Numbered from the stretch's first letter, positions 32,925-44,587 are shown. The stretch: DNA of 64,000 nt from Casuarina equisetifolia (GCA_028551475.1 CM052356.1:30469884-30533883); one strand, 5' to 3'. Notes: generated by a model not told the origin, from the letters alone. Program-made: numbers and translations.

Positions 32925-33572
32925 TGACCAATCCTATAGCTTGACATTAATAATGCCTTTCTTCATGCGTGTTTGTCTCAACTAGGTTAATTGTAGCAAC
33001 AACTAGGTTTCATCAATTCTAAACAATCAATAGCTATATGGCTTCTTCAGCATGCCCTTTACAACTTTCAACAAGCTCCTTAATCTTAATGCAATAGAAT
33101 TAGTGAGTTTTTAATTGATTTTGACTTCTTTTCTAGCTCATTAAATCCTTTTTTGTTTATTTTAACGTTCAATGGTGTTATTATTTAGTTGCATCATGTA
33201 CATAGATGACTTGGTCGTCACCAGAAACACACCCATATAGTTTTCTTATCGCACAAAGTCTTAGGGTAAAGACTATCTTATGATAAATCTTGGATTTTTA
33301 CATATCTTTTTAAGGTTTAAAATTCACCATTTGTTTGATGGTTTGTTTATGTCTTAGTGTCAATATGCCACTGATTTATTGCTCAACGGATATAAGATTC
33401 TATAAACTTATCTCACCCCAATAATAACAAAATCTTTAATAAAAAACAATTCCTCTAATTTTCTTCAACCCTCTCTATTTTGAAGTATAGTTTATTCCCT
33501 TCAATACTTAGCCTTAACTTATCCTGATTTGGCCTTTTCAATTAACAAGTTGTGTTAATCTATTTTTTATTT
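32925..33572 (+). pseudogene. Copia-1 reverse transcriptase remnant
   Basis: In shifting frames the + strand shows NAFLHACLSQLG near 32950, then the catalytic box as YIDDLVVT near 33200-33225. It continues with LGFLHIFLRFKIHHLFDGLF, then ALTYPDLAFSINKLC near 33510-33555. The YxDD-type motif is preserved but surrounding frames are broken. A LINE interrupts it near 33560, and the same protein resumes at 37621. Confidence 0.8.
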
Positions 33573-33599
33573 GACTCACCAAGAGTCCTTACAACAATA

Positions 33600-35230
33600 G
33601 GCTAAGTTAAGAGCTAAGGAAAACTTAAAGTTGCTATTTATAGGGGTAAAAGAGAAAAAGCCCTTAACTGGCATGACAAAAAGGAAAAGAAGACACAAGC
33701 CACCTACTAAGGGAAAAGGAAATGCAAATCAAGTGAAGGAGGAAAAACAAATTGATGGTGGCTTTATTGAGCAAATTTATGATGTCAAAGATCACTTAGA
33801 GGTGACAAAAGGATGTCTTCACCTAAACCTTACCAAAAATACCATTACCCACTAAACATTTAACACCTACCACCTTATGGTGGCCACTACTACCCCTTCC
33901 CCCTGGCCACTAATAGGGGACTTTACCATTTGCAATTGCCTTCAACTCGCGTATGTGGCATGCCACCAAAGAGGTTTGAGTTGCTTTTGTAAGTAATGTC
34001 CCCTATGCCAATGGCTTCTACCAAATCTTATCTTGTTGTCCTTACCAATCAAGGAAAAGCTTCCTTTTTTCCATCACCACTACCAATTTCACCTATTCCT
34101 TTTTTTCCAAAAGAACCTACAACATATAAGGGAGAACTAGAATTTTGCATACTTCCTTATGAATATCAAAAACTTGTAAAATTTCACATATTTACAATTG
34201 TAGCAAACTTTGGATTAGGTTGTCCCTTTATGGAATCGTTCAAGTGTCATGTCAACTCTTCTTAGGATTTAAGCCATCTTGTCACAGTTGGATTAATGGA
34301 TCCTTGAAATATTTGAATTTATCTTTTTCTGGAGGAGGATCTTATCACAACTTGGTCACATGAATTACAAGGTTTTGAGAACCATCATTTTCTTCTTTAC
34401 AAATGGTCAAGAGCATTGAACAAAAGCAACCAATCTAAATACACATCAATTCAGCTCTAATTACCAGGTTTGCCTTTACTTTTTACAATCTTTTAGCTTT
34501 GTGGAATAGGTAATAGGCTTAGTTGTTTTCTAAAGGTGGATGATCACACTTTGTTATTAAAAAATTCCATGTTTGCAAAAATATGTGTAGAGATGGATAT
34601 TCTAAAAAAATCCTTTGTGTACTAGGACTTACCTTAATGCTTTCAAGGAGGGTAAGAAGTGGCAAAAAATCATTTATGAGATGAACATTGCTTTTTATAA
34701 TTATTGCCACACATAAGGACATTATGAGTCCATTTGTAAAAAGAAATTATGCAAGTATAAAAAATCCAAAGTCCAGCATTTAGGTGATGAGAAAGGAAAA
34801 CAAACTTTAGTAGGTAAGGAACCCAAGGTGTGGAAAATAAAGGAATATACAAAAGAGTTAGAAGTAATAGCAGCCACTACACAAGAAGTTAATCCTATTA
34901 TGTATAATGATAAGGTTGTTGTGTCTTCCAAACTAAAGTAAATTGATGAGAATATATCTATGTGGATGAAGATGGAGATAAAGTGATTTTTGCTAGATCC
35001 TACGAGGTGGTTTAGGTTGAAAAAAATAGAAGTTAAAGGAAAATATGAAAAATAAAATTCATTAAAAGGAAGTGTGATGTAAAATGATTTTGTCATCCTA
35101 GAACATTTTTAGGATGACCAACATATGCAAGATGAGGAGGTGTACAAGGGTAAGAATGGGTATGGTAAGCAAAAAGTTATTAAAGTAAACAAATTGACAA
35201 AAGATAGTATGGATACACAATGCTCCTACA
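33600..35230 (+). pseudogene. LINE ORF1 remnant (DUF4283 and zinc-knuckle type)
   Basis: A Lys-rich segment (KRKRRHKPPTKGKGNANQ, 33680-33735) is followed by a region that reads, across frames, as the plant LINE ORF1 nucleic-acid-binding domain. FLKVDDHTLLLKNSMFAKICVEMDIL spans about 34530-34605, here quoted only as landmarks FLKVDD and FAKICVEMD. A degraded knuckle-like YNYCHT-GHYESICKKK follows near 34700-34750. Stops are numerous. Confidence 0.65.
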
Positions 35231-35559
35231 AAGTAGTTTGGCAAACAGTTTGCTTAGCAAAGAAGAAATAGGGATTGGGGTTATAGAATCTTAAACTTAG
35301 GAACAAAGTTAAAATAAAATCCTTTTGGGACATATACTTTGAAATCTTATCAATCTTCTAGACTTTCCTTATGGAGTAAGTGGATTCATAGTACAAAATG
35401 TAAAAAACTTCAGTAATGCAATTTGATAAAAAAGGCTCCATGACATGAAGCTAGAGAAGTTTTCTCAAACTAAGGCCCACACTTACCTCGATTCTTTATA
35501 GGTTTGTCTATTGCTGCAAAGAAATTTATTAAAACCTTTGACCAACTAATGAAAGGTGG

Positions 35560-36175
35560 ATTGTTACGATCTAATTTAGATTGGTGGCATTAGTAAGTAT
35601 AATTTTATTGGATGGCTAATTTGTCAATATTGGCTTTTTATAGCAGAATGAATGGTACGATAATTCCCTTCAGTTAACTTATATTGTGATTTTTGTTAGT
35701 CCTAGGTTGAAAACAGGAGTTATATTTTTTTTCAATGTCCATAGACAATGATAGTTTGGAAGGCTATCCTTGGTTAGAATAAAATTTGACGTCATATTGG
35801 AGGATGGAAGAAAGAATTGCAATAGATAAGCAGAGCTACTAAAGGAAAAGATTTGGCTGTAAAGCCTTTTAACATATCTTTTTTAGCTTGCATTTATTGT
35901 ATATAGGTAGAATGAAATAGAAAATAATTTCAAAATAAAATGGTTGACTACCAATCCTATTGGCTAAAATAAGGAAAATTATACAAGAAAGAGCTTCTTT
36001 GTTTAAAAAAATAGAATACTCATAGGAAAATGTCATTTTGAGTGAAATTTAGAGGCTTTCAACCTCTATCTTTTTGTAGATTTTGTAATTCTTGTAATGT
36101 TAGGATATGCTCTTATGCTTTTGTATACTACATTTTATTAATACAAATTTACTTTTCTACCAAAAAAATTGAAAA
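35560..36175 (+). pseudogene. LINE 3' end remnant
   Basis: Broken frames give a reverse-transcriptase C-terminal zinc-binding segment (SPRLKTGVIFFF near 35700-35735; then AVKPFNISFLACIYCI near 35860-35905). A TTTATTAATACAAATTTACTT 3' UTR and an A-rich end at 36162-36175 follow. Most of ORF2 between 35230 and 35560 is missing. Confidence 0.55.
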
Positions 36176-36519
36176 AAGATATCGTAACAAAACTAGAATG
36201 TTATAGTAAACAAATAGTATGGAAAGAAAAGCAATAAATACAATTATTGCAAACATTGATGCATGAATTGAAGCAAAGTTTAACTTTAAACTCTAATCAT
36301 ATGATGCAATATTTCTTGTACAAGATATTGTTGATAGCACTTAATGAATGAGAGAGATTCCAATTGGAGTTTGATCATTTTCAAATTAGAAGTCCTTTTA
36401 TTATTTTGATTAAGTTGGAGGAGGACAATCAAGAGCAAACTTATTCAGTTAATCAATTAGAAGATGATAAAGGTAAAATGATTAAAGAATAAGAAGAAAA
36501 TCAAATAGTTGAACATTGA

Positions 36520-37620
36520 CTTGAGTTTGTTTTGCCCTCTCCATTTTTCTCTAACTCACCAAGAGTCCTCATAAGGCAACATGCTAAGTTATGAGCTAAG
36601 AAGGACTTAAAGCTGCAATCTAAAAGGACATAAGAAAAAAAGCTTTTGGCTAGCATGACAAGAAGACAAAGAAGTAAAAAGAAACTTACTAGGGAAAAAG
36701 GAAATGCTAATCAAGCTAAGAAGGATAAACCAATTGGGGATGACCTTACTAAGAAGATCTATGTTATCCCATATCGCTTTGATGTAACAAATGGACATGT
36801 TTAACCTAAAATGAAAAGAAAACTAATATCTCACAACATTATGGATCATAATTTTTGTGCTAATATGATATTGGAGCACCATAGTGAAATAATGGTGACC
36901 TAAAAGATTGAAGTTCAATCCTTAGTAGTAGATTATGATCACGATAAGTCATTATCTAATTTCATTGGTGGTACATTTGATTCTGACCCAGATTATTCTT
37001 TGATATCCTATCTTGGATGAACAACTAAAACGTAAAGTTAATGTGTTTGATCTTATCTTGAGGATTTTTTTTCCTTTATTAAAGGCATATAATGTTTGGT
37101 TTAGGTTAGGCTCATACCCTATCCTTTTATCCAAATAAGGTATGGTATTTCAACCTAGCCTTTATTAATAAAAAAAACTTTCATAAAAAAATATATAAAA
37201 AAAAACAAAAAGTTGTCTTTTACCTAAAATGTGAAGAAAAGTGATAACTAGGACAATTAAGAATCATAATATTTATGTTAATGTGAGAATGGAGCCTTCC
37301 AATGAGGTGGTGGTGACCTAAAAGATTAGAGCTCAATATTTTACCAATGCTAAAATCACTAATCAAGGTAAATAATTCATCATCATATTCTACAGGTAGT
37401 ACACTTGGTTTTGATCTAAATTAGTCTTCAACTTCTTCTTGATGATGAGAAATTAAAACATATAGTTGAATGTATGTGATCTTATCTTGAGGATTTTTTT
37501 TCTTTTCCTTGATTTAGGACATGTGACATTGGGTACAACCTTAATAAGGTATGGTTTTCCAACCTAACTTGCTTTTATTAATAAAATATATCAAGGTACT
37601 ACCCTTGGTTTTAAAAAAAA
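36520..37620 (+). repeat. Second LINE 5' segment with tandemly repeated tail
   Basis: 36540-36800 repeats the start of the 33575-33850 segment (CTAACTCACCAAGAGTCCT, AGCTAAG, then a Lys-rich frame). The following 36825-37200 is repeated with divergence at 37243-37600. Each copy carries CTTATCTTGAGGATTTTTTTTC, AAGGTATGG and TTATTAATAAAA, and each ends in an A-rich run. This looks like repeated insertion of one LINE family at adjacent poly(A) sites. Confidence 0.6.
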
Positions 37621-38103
37621 GTTGTATTAGTTTATGCATAACTAAATAAATCAAGATTGGCACAATGTTAAGTGTCTCCTTAGAAACATCTATTGCACTA
37701 TTGATTTTGGTCTTAATTTTTTTTTCTAATAGCCTAACTAATTTGCATGGATTTTCTAATTTTGATTAGGAAAGTTGCAAAATCACTTGTAAATCAACCA
37801 TGGGTTACTATTTCTTTATATGAGTAAACTATTGCTTTAAAAGACAAGCAATCATGTCTCAATCCTTTTTTAAGGCAAAGTATAAGTCTCTTGCCATGAT
37901 TGCTATAGAATCCACTTAGTTCAATGGTTTTCTTAGAGATTTAAGAATAACCCAACCAAAACTAGAAACTTTGTTTTGTGATAACCTTTCTACATTGCAC
38001 TTGTCCATTAATCTAGTTATGCACAATAAGATTAAACACTTAGCTATTTATTATTGCTTTATAAGAGAGAAAGTTGCTGAAAATGTGATGATACTCCAAC
38101 AAA
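37621..38103 (+). pseudogene. Copia-1 RNase H remnant
   Basis: The + strand reads NLHGFS, KSTMGYYFF, FFKAKYKSLAMIAIES and, in an open frame from 37971, FCDNLSTLHLSINLVMHNK and HLAIYYCFIREKVAEN. These are copia RNase H landmarks. The coding sequence is cut at about 38103 by a LINE, and the element resumes near 39082 with its purine tract and right LTR. Confidence 0.82.
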
Positions 38104-39081
38104 AGCCTTTAAACAAAAATTTCCTATGGATAGGAAAATCTATTGGGCAATGTGTAGCAAAAATAGCTTGGAAGGAAATTTGCATCCTAAAATTGTTAGA
38201 GGATTGAGATTGATAGAGATTAACACTTGGAATAAGACGGCAGTTGGAAAAATATTATGGTCTTTAGTGCATAATACATCAAACTTATTATGGGCTAGAT
38301 GGATGGTATCTAAAAATTGTAAAGGAAGAAGTGTTTTAGAAATAAGGATTAAAGGATCAGTAGCTTGAAGTTGGAGAAACATTTTATAAGTTAGAAATGA
38401 ACTCTCACAATAAATGATTAGATCATAGTATAATATTGCCAAAAGCTATGCAACACTAAGAGAAAGTAGAGAAGAAACTAAATGAGCAAGACTATTATGG
38501 AAAAGAGAAGTACCAAAGTATAATTTTATTTGTTAGATTACTTTGAAAGATAAGTTAATCACAACAAATCAAGTGGCAATATGGAACAACTCAATAGACC
38601 TACGATGTGACCTTTGCTAACAAGAAAAAGAATCACATGAACATTTATTCTTTAATTGTAGGTTCACAAATTTCATTTGGAAGGCTTTACTATATATGAA
38701 TGGATTATTTCGAAGATTTAAACAATGGATAACAAAAATATGTTGAATGGTCAAGGCTGTTAAATGTAAAAGTTTTGCAGCATTCCTACTTAGTATATCA
38801 TTCAAAGCTACTTTGTATTGCATTTAAAGAAAGGAATAGAAGAAGATTTAATGGTAAAAGTTTAGAGATATTGACTATTATTACTAAAATCAAGAAGGAT
38901 ATAAGAGACAAGATTTCATCAATCAAAAAAGTGAAGTATACAACTTGTAATAAGTTTTTATAAGAGCTTTGAAATTTTTCAAATATAGTTTTTAAGTTTA
39001 AATGTTGATGTTGTAATTGAACAATTGTATTTTTTTTTTGGGTGATATATAATACTTGACCTTTCATAAAAAAAAAAAAAA
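38104..39081 (+). mobile_element. LINE 3' end (ORF2 C-terminus) with poly(A)
   Basis: A frame at 38126-38368 (EIRIKGSVA end, LWARWMVSKNCKGRS) and the following broken frame (IWNNSIDLRCDLCQQEKE, SHEHLFFNCRF at 38580-38665) match the zf-RVT region near the end of plant LINE ORF2. A tail of thirteen A at 39068-39080 closes it. The copy is 5'-truncated. The same family lies in the opposite orientation at 39485-40760 and 44880-45560. Confidence 0.78.
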
Positions 39082-39484
39082 CTTTCCTTTCCAATCATAC
39101 CACCCTAAATTTGAAAGGAATTGTGAAAGACCAACCTTTAAGGCCCACGAGCCTAATTACCACTTTGGAGCCCATAAGCCCATCCACCACTCTTTAAAAA
39201 AGTCTATTATCAATTTAGATCCTAAACACAAAAACATCAACTTTCTCTTTTATCCCAATTCATCATAAAAGTAACCTAAAGGCCACAACTCATGCTTTAG
39301 CAAAATTAGAGGAGTGACATCAATGCATAGCTATGCTCCATTGCTATAATAGATGAATTAGATGACACCTCATTTTCAGGATAACTATTGCTTAGTTGTA
39401 ATTCATTTGCTATAGTATTCTTTGTAAGTAACATTAGTTGTTTTTGTTTATGATCTTTAGCCTATAACAAGCTCTCTTTTTTAG

Positions 39485-40760
39485 GAGAGTTGTCATGTAC
39501 TTATATATACATATATATCATTAATAATTTAAACTAAACAACTATCACCTAGGCTAAAAAATGATATTTGAAAAATTCTAGAGCTCTTATAAATATTTAT
39601 TACAATTTATAGGTCTTACTTGTTACTTGATGAGATATTACTCCTTACATTCTTCTTGATCATGGAAACTATTAGAAATTGAAGGGCCCAACTAAAACAC
39701 AAAACTGTGCAATAGTGGGTTGCTAGCGGAAGTTTATAAGGCCAGGCTCTCCTGTCGCCTTACCCAATGTGAGACTGGATATTTTAATCTTCCAACACTC
39801 CCCCGCAGTCTCACGTTGGGTGCGGTGAGAGGTGGGACCAGTCTAGAGGGACCACACCAAGGTAGGCAGGACACATGGTCGGCTCTGATACCATATTAGA
39901 AATTGAAGGGCCCAACTAAAACACAGAACTGTGCAATAGTGGGTTGCTAGAGGAAGTTTATAAGGTCAGGCTCTCCTGTCGCCTTACCCAATGTAGGACT
40001 GGATATTTTAATCTTTCAACAGAAACAATGATTGTAATTTTAAGACTTTAGTTGCTGAATTTTCATCCATTCTTTTTGCTTCAAATGTAGTACATTATAG
40101 CTTTAGAGGATGTGCTAACATGGTTGCTACAAAACTTTTATTTCATGGCTTTTTTCATCTAGCTCACTTCTTTTCTCCATTGTTTAATCTATTATGATTG
40201 TTCATTCTTAGATAGTATTGCACTTTATATGTATTTACAAACTTGCAATTAAAGAATAAATGATCTTTTGATCCTTGTTGTTGTCGACATAGGTTGTATT
40301 GTTAATCTACTAAGTTATTCCAAACAACTACTCTACATGTTGTGGTAAGCACGTCTTTCATAATAATCAAGATATAAAGTTAGATCTAAGTATCCATTCT
40401 TTTCATACTAGTCTTACCTATTCCACTTCTTCTTTACTCTCCTTTAGCTTTGGATAGCTTTTAGCAATGTTATGAGTTGTGAGAGCTCATTTCTAACTTG
40501 TAAGACTAGCTCCGAGCTAATGATCTTTTCATCTCTACCTCTAACACATTTGCATCTTTGTGAGATCATCCTATCTTGCTTATAAAATATTTGAGTGATT
40601 ATTCATTAAGGATCAAAGAAGCTTACCAATTGTTACGTTATGCCAAGTGTGTACACCCATCAAATCCAATCTTTCATAAGCTTTAAGATAGCAAATTTAT
40701 TTCCAAGCCACTTTTGCCACACTTCTCCCTATAAACGTATTTGCTTGTAGGAAGAGACTA
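39485..40760 (-). mobile_element. LINE 3' end, minus strand, in copia-1 right LTR
   Basis: Minus-strand frames give a zf-RVT-like stretch (VWNNLVD, then KDHLFFNCKFVN, near 40225-40330) matching the + strand copy at 38580-38665. A T run near 39489-39494 may be the remnant of the poly(A) end. The TRIM at 39670-40021 interrupts it. Confidence 0.68.
39670..40021 (-). mobile_element. TRIM element with 128-bp LTRs
   Basis: The LTRs 39670-39797 and 39894-40021 are nearly identical. The perfect target duplication GAAAC lies at 39665-39669 and 40022-40026. On the minus strand a PBS TGGTATCAGAGCC follows the first LTR (39881-39893), and a purine tract (plus-strand CTCCCCCGC, 39798-39806) precedes the other. 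The ~96-bp internal domain is non-coding. This is a terminal-repeat retrotransposon in miniature. A second copy lies in HKT copy C intron 1. Confidence 0.93.
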
Positions 40761-40867
40761 TTGATGCTCATTATTTGTTCACATTATTTATGATTTTCGT
40801 TAGAATTACAGTCTTTTCCCTATTGTCTCTACGTTTTACGTTCCTTTTAGTGATTCAACCCATCTTG

Positions 40868-41110
40868 TTTCGTGTCAACCCATTCTAGATATGGGCCAGT
40901 TACTTCATAATTGTCTCTCTAGTTGAGGCCGAAAGCTACCTGACTTAGGCGCATGGACTTCGATGTGTTCTTCACGTCTGCCTCCCCCACCACAATTTCA
41001 AGCATGTCAACCATCAAGATGGAGATTTTCTTCCAGACCCAACTCATCAGTATGACCGTTTTAATATAATTGGTGGAAGCTATTTATTTCTAAGCTTGGT
41101 GTTTGTTGAC
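40868..41110 (+). pseudogene. HKT copy B, 3' fragment with first pore loop
   Basis: It aligns with copy C from about 54525 to 54800. AGTTACTTCATAATTGTCTCT is followed by a frame from 40953 reading [18 protein letters not shown], then STIKMEIF, then a TAA near 41058. Compared with copies A and B's relatives, Glu is changed to Lys after the filter Ser. Homology ends near 41110 and the other pore domains are absent. With 7860-8075 it forms one dead HKT copy split by copia-1. Confidence 0.85.
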
Positions 41111-42629
41111 ATTTCCCTCTGCAACTGCTTCTCTGTAGTTTTGATAACATGTAAACTTGTAAATGTTATAGACGCGCTGTGTCTACGAAGAGCATTTGTA
41201 AGCATTTGTATTCTGTACCATGTTGGCCAGCCAAATGAACCCGGAAAAAGCGCTTTTGATATGTGATGCCGCTGATTCTGCGTGTGTAATCTGACAAGTA
41301 TTAGTCAACTATTCCTCTATCGATTCTTTGTTTAAGTTTGCAATATGTTTTCAATTCATGCCGTTTGTTGTGTTGGTATTTCTTTAATGTGGATACTCCT
41401 ATTGTTTCATTAGCTTGGGAGAGAAAATAACAAACACCTTGTTTTGTTGAGTATGTACGCTTCTGTATATCAGAGATATAACACAGAATAAAGATGGTCC
41501 ACAGAATGGCTAGGATTGGGGCTGACCGTTGTCCCGTTGTACGAGCAGTGCTTAACTCTCAAAAAGCAAAAGGATTATATATTTGCATTGTGGATTTGAT
41601 CCGTCGAGATACCCGGCCTTAGAAGTAGCAAACACTCTCAAGTTAACTTGGCGACTTGTTATAACGATCGCAGAAAGTCATTAGAAATTTTCTAATGATT
41701 TATAAGCTTCTGAAATCTCTTAAATAGTGAGATAATAATTCCCTGGTGAACGTAAAAATAATTTATTCTATGGAATATATTATAAATTATTTCTATAACT
41801 GGAGTTGAAAAGCTGAAAACCAATGTCCAATATCAATACTTCTTTTGTAAGTTGATAAGCCATGCATTTAGAGCAAGGAACAAATAGAAACACAGATGGA
41901 TAACATATAATTACAACGACAAATGAACACAAGGATTCGTGGTTTGAAATAAGAATAAAAGAAACAACAGCATCGCCTCTGGTGGTTTACAGCACAACAA
42001 GCAGGCCTTTTCTATTACACTCCATTCACATACAAACTTCTTGTGGACAACCCAGCTGCTCCTCCAATTATGCTATCCACAAAAAATAGTCACCGAAGGC
42101 TCGAAGCCTCCTGGAAACACGCTGGTGTTTGCCTTGATTTAAATATATTGTGTGGTTCATTGAGCCTGTTCATTATTTTATTCAATTGTGGATATCAGTT
42201 ATATTAATTGATAGTATATTTGCTGTACTTCCTCCAATGTAATTCCAGGGCCCTAGATGAGCAAGAAGTAGTGCAGTGTCTCAATCTTATCTTTTGTTAC
42301 TTTTAAGGGACCAACAAAATATGTTATCTTTCTTGTAGGCACCAAAAAATAAGTTTTGACTAGTTTCGGTATTTTCTATGTGAAAGGGTGCACTGTTGAA
42401 TAGATAATTTTAAATGAAAAAAAAATTCCAGAACATTAATTGTTATTAACAATTCAATATATATTTCTATAATACTTATTATATTCTTTTAAGAGAATAA
42501 TAGGGACGAATTCTGATAGGATGAGATATTAACCATTTAATTGGAAAATATGCTAAAGATTCTAAGTTATCTTGATCTCATCAAATTTTTTCATATTTAT
42601 TTACTTATTTTTTGATAATAAGATGAAAA
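41111..42629. other. Flank of HKT copy B, paralogous to flank of copy C
   Basis: From about 41515 this matches 60300-61600. Shared landmarks are AAGGATTATAT, GAGCAAGGAA, GATGGATAA-ATATAATTA, AAGAAACAACAG, ATCCACAAAA-ATAGTC, AGGATGAGAT and GGAAAATATGCTAAAG. No conserved ORF is seen on either strand. This is the downstream half of the duplicated HKT unit. Confidence 0.6.
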
Positions 42630-42950
42630 TTTATACATGGACTATGTAACAGGCTGGATATGGTTCAACCGGAACAAATGGTACCATGGTCGAATTTAGT
42701 TGTTGGGAAGAAGAAGATTTCGGCCTCATTAGAGGGAGACCAACACCTCCGGCCTCATTGGAAGGAAACCTAACACCTCTGGTCTCATTTGAGGGAAACG
42801 CTACCTCCATAGAAGAAAACTTCCCTAATTCCATTCATCTAAAAAGTCCCCTTACAATTACATTGTTCTCCACAAATAACATTTTTGATATGGACTGGGC
42901 TTTAATACTAACTTGGGCTTGGCCCCTCTAAGGCCTAAACTTAGACCCGT
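42630..42950. repeat. Insertion with three imperfect ~29-bp repeats
   Basis: The paralogous flank of copy C lacks this stretch, going directly to the TATTACAAGACCTTAGTTA box. It holds three units, 42722-42750, 42751-42780 and 42781-42808, each starting GG(C/T)CTCATT and ending ACCTC(C/T). An 81-codon frame (42686-42931) spans them, but I do not recognise a product. Confidence 0.55.
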
Positions 42951-43536
42951 TACAGAGTATTACAAGACCTTAGTTATCTTTTACCCGTGTATTAAGTTCG
43001 GTTTATTATCAACCCAAAAAGAAACACAGAAGCATCATGAAAACCCTTTACTTATCTCTTAGGCCTAATGAAGTTGACAGGCCAAAGTTTGGTGAATCCC
43101 TCTTAATTAATTAACAAAAAGCAACACAGGAGTAGCGCTGGTGACTTTAATCATCTCTTTATCTCTCTTGAACTGGACTGGTCTATTGGAAAAAGTGCCT
43201 CATCTGTCAAACCAAGGTATAGAATATTTGAGATACTATCTGAAGGGAATACTTTATTTAATAGATCATTGTGGGGAATACCTAATCGAGATTTTTTTTT
43301 AAAGAGATTTGGCTTTTCTGTGCCTCCCGTGTCAAACCGCAGGCCACAACTAGTGAGCGAGAAAAGTAACCCAATAAATATATTTTGTTGGAAGAATCTT
43401 AAGGGCGACGTGACATAGTGAAGTGTATTATTTTTTATTTTTTTTTGAATAATCACGACTAATAGTCAAATAAATCTCATGCACTTGAGTGTTTTCTTTC
43501 GTCCTCTTATTTCATGAACCAAATAAAGAAATAATA
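42951..43536. other. Flank of HKT copy B, continued
   Basis: It matches 61605-61990 and the 62460-62590 region. Shared landmarks are TATTACAAGACCTTAGTTA, ATTAATTAACAAAAAG, TTTAATCATCTCTTTATC, ATCAAACCAAG, AAAGAGATTTGGC and AATGAGTACGAC-type sequence. No gene is recognised. Confidence 0.55.
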
Positions 43537-43675
43537 CCTTTTTTTTTTGGGAATGATAATTATATCAATAAAAATTAGAATATAAAAATATAAAGATATA
43601 TTCAACATTATAAAAATTATTACATTTATGATAAAAATAGAGATTGAAAGTCTTCATATCTCATTCAAAATAATA
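43537..43675 (-). mobile_element. Short LINE tail, minus strand
   Basis: A T run at 43539-43548 starts the segment, and AATAATA flanks it at 43530-43536 and 43669-43675. The paralogous position in the copy C flank lacks it. The body resembles the insert at 48286-48646 (TTCAACATTA, then ATCTCA-T-AAAATAATATT). It is a severely 5'-truncated LINE or similar retroposon. Confidence 0.45.
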
Positions 43676-43989
43676 TTAATATCTTTTGATCATGTCTTGT
43701 TTCTCATAAAATGGACCGATCTATTAAGGAAAGTCCATCATCTATCCTCTAAAACCTGGAATCTTGTAGATAATTTCTTTATCCAACATTTTGACCATAA
43801 ATCGTTATCGGTGGAATATTTACTTAAACTTTGCAAGAGATTTGCTTCGCATTCCCTCACGTATCAATTCAGATGCATCAAAAGAGTAACCAATAAAACA
43901 CATTTGGAATATAAAGGTAAACGAGTTTTCTGGTAATGGGATTTAAACGGCGACATGATAGTATTTAGAGGACGTGGACAAAAATCGCT

Positions 43990-44345
43990 TTTTGGGAAAC
44001 CATAGTGCGCAGCCAGGACTGAAAGTGCTATGTCCTACCAATGTATAAGGTTCCGAAAGTGCGGTGATGTCCTATTCACCGATTGACACATGCCTTTCAC
44101 AAGTTGAAATGAACAAGTTTCTGAATCGAGGTCAAGGTTGAGGTTTTGGAAAGGTGGCATTATGGCTGCAAGGAGGGTGGGGGAGGGTGGGGGAAGAAGG
44201 CTGTTCAATCGAACTTGAGGTGCAGGGAGCTGCTCAAAAAAGAGAATAAGTTTATATTCATGCGAATCATTAAACGCCATGGTTGTTAAAACTATATTTT
44301 TCTCATGAAAGATCCTCCCAATTCGCGTGGAGGAACCTATGCCCC
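43990..44345. repeat. Paralogous non-coding block U, copy 2
   Basis: It matches 1-345 and 62870-63190. Here a G-rich GGGGGAGGGTGGGGG interruption lies at 44180-44196. It probably marks the boundary between the copy B and copy C duplication units. Confidence 0.6.
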
Positions 44346-44587
44346 CAAAAAAGGATTGTAATGAAATTTTTAGGTCTCACTCATTAGCATAATACTCACA
44401 TTTGTAAACTTCTTTCCTTGCTGATCCGTTTGTTACCATTTTGATTTATTTGATTCATACTGGCTATACTGTACAAGTTTGACTGTATACATGAAACGGC
44501 TTTGTTGATGTTAGGATTAATGAACTACTGAGATTTTAATGAAGCTTATAAGTATAAGTTGTTGTCTAACTTTTAAGAAGAGATGTC

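Larger units (their letters stand above)
33560..37620 (+). mobile_element. LINE cluster inserted in copia-1
   Basis: It is flanked by diverged direct repeats AAGTTGTGTTAATCT (about 33548-33562) and the GTTGTATTAGTTT end (37621-37633). The right one is preceded by TTTTAAAAAAAA, so it fits target-primed insertion with a poly(A) tail. The content is several LINE pieces of one family in the same orientation: an ORF1-like segment (33600-35230), a 3' end (35560-36175), a second 5' segment (36180-37200) and a duplicated tail (37240-37620). No intact ORF remains. Confidence 0.65.
8076..40850 (+). mobile_element. Copia-1: outer Ty1/copia element with all later insertions
   Basis: The left LTR (8076-8477) begins TGTGAAAGACC. 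The right LTR begins with the same sequence at 39122 and ends near 40850, itself interrupted by a LINE. A PBS-like TGGTGTCAGAGC starts at 8478, resembling the initiator-tRNA-Met type, and a purine tract lies before 39122. Copia domains in order on the + strand are gag (13990-14580), protease (27046-27640), reverse transcriptase (32930-33570) and RNase H (37630-38103). Each gap is a separately identifiable insertion. The LTRs are visibly diverged and all frames are broken. No clear TSD was found; about 45 bp of HKT sequence seems missing at the insertion point. The right boundary is uncertain by a few bases. Confidence 0.75.
39122..40850 (+). repeat. Copia-1 right LTR, interrupted
   Basis: Its start TGTGAAAGACC follows the purine tract TTGAAAGGAAT. 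The LTR parts are 39122-39484 and 40761-40850, and together they match the left LTR 8076-8477. The interruption is a minus-strand LINE fragment that itself contains a TRIM. Confidence 0.72.

Noticed and set aside
42686..42931. 81-codon frame as a protein gene
   Set aside because: It spans a recent insertion with imperfect repeats, with no recognised domain or partner.
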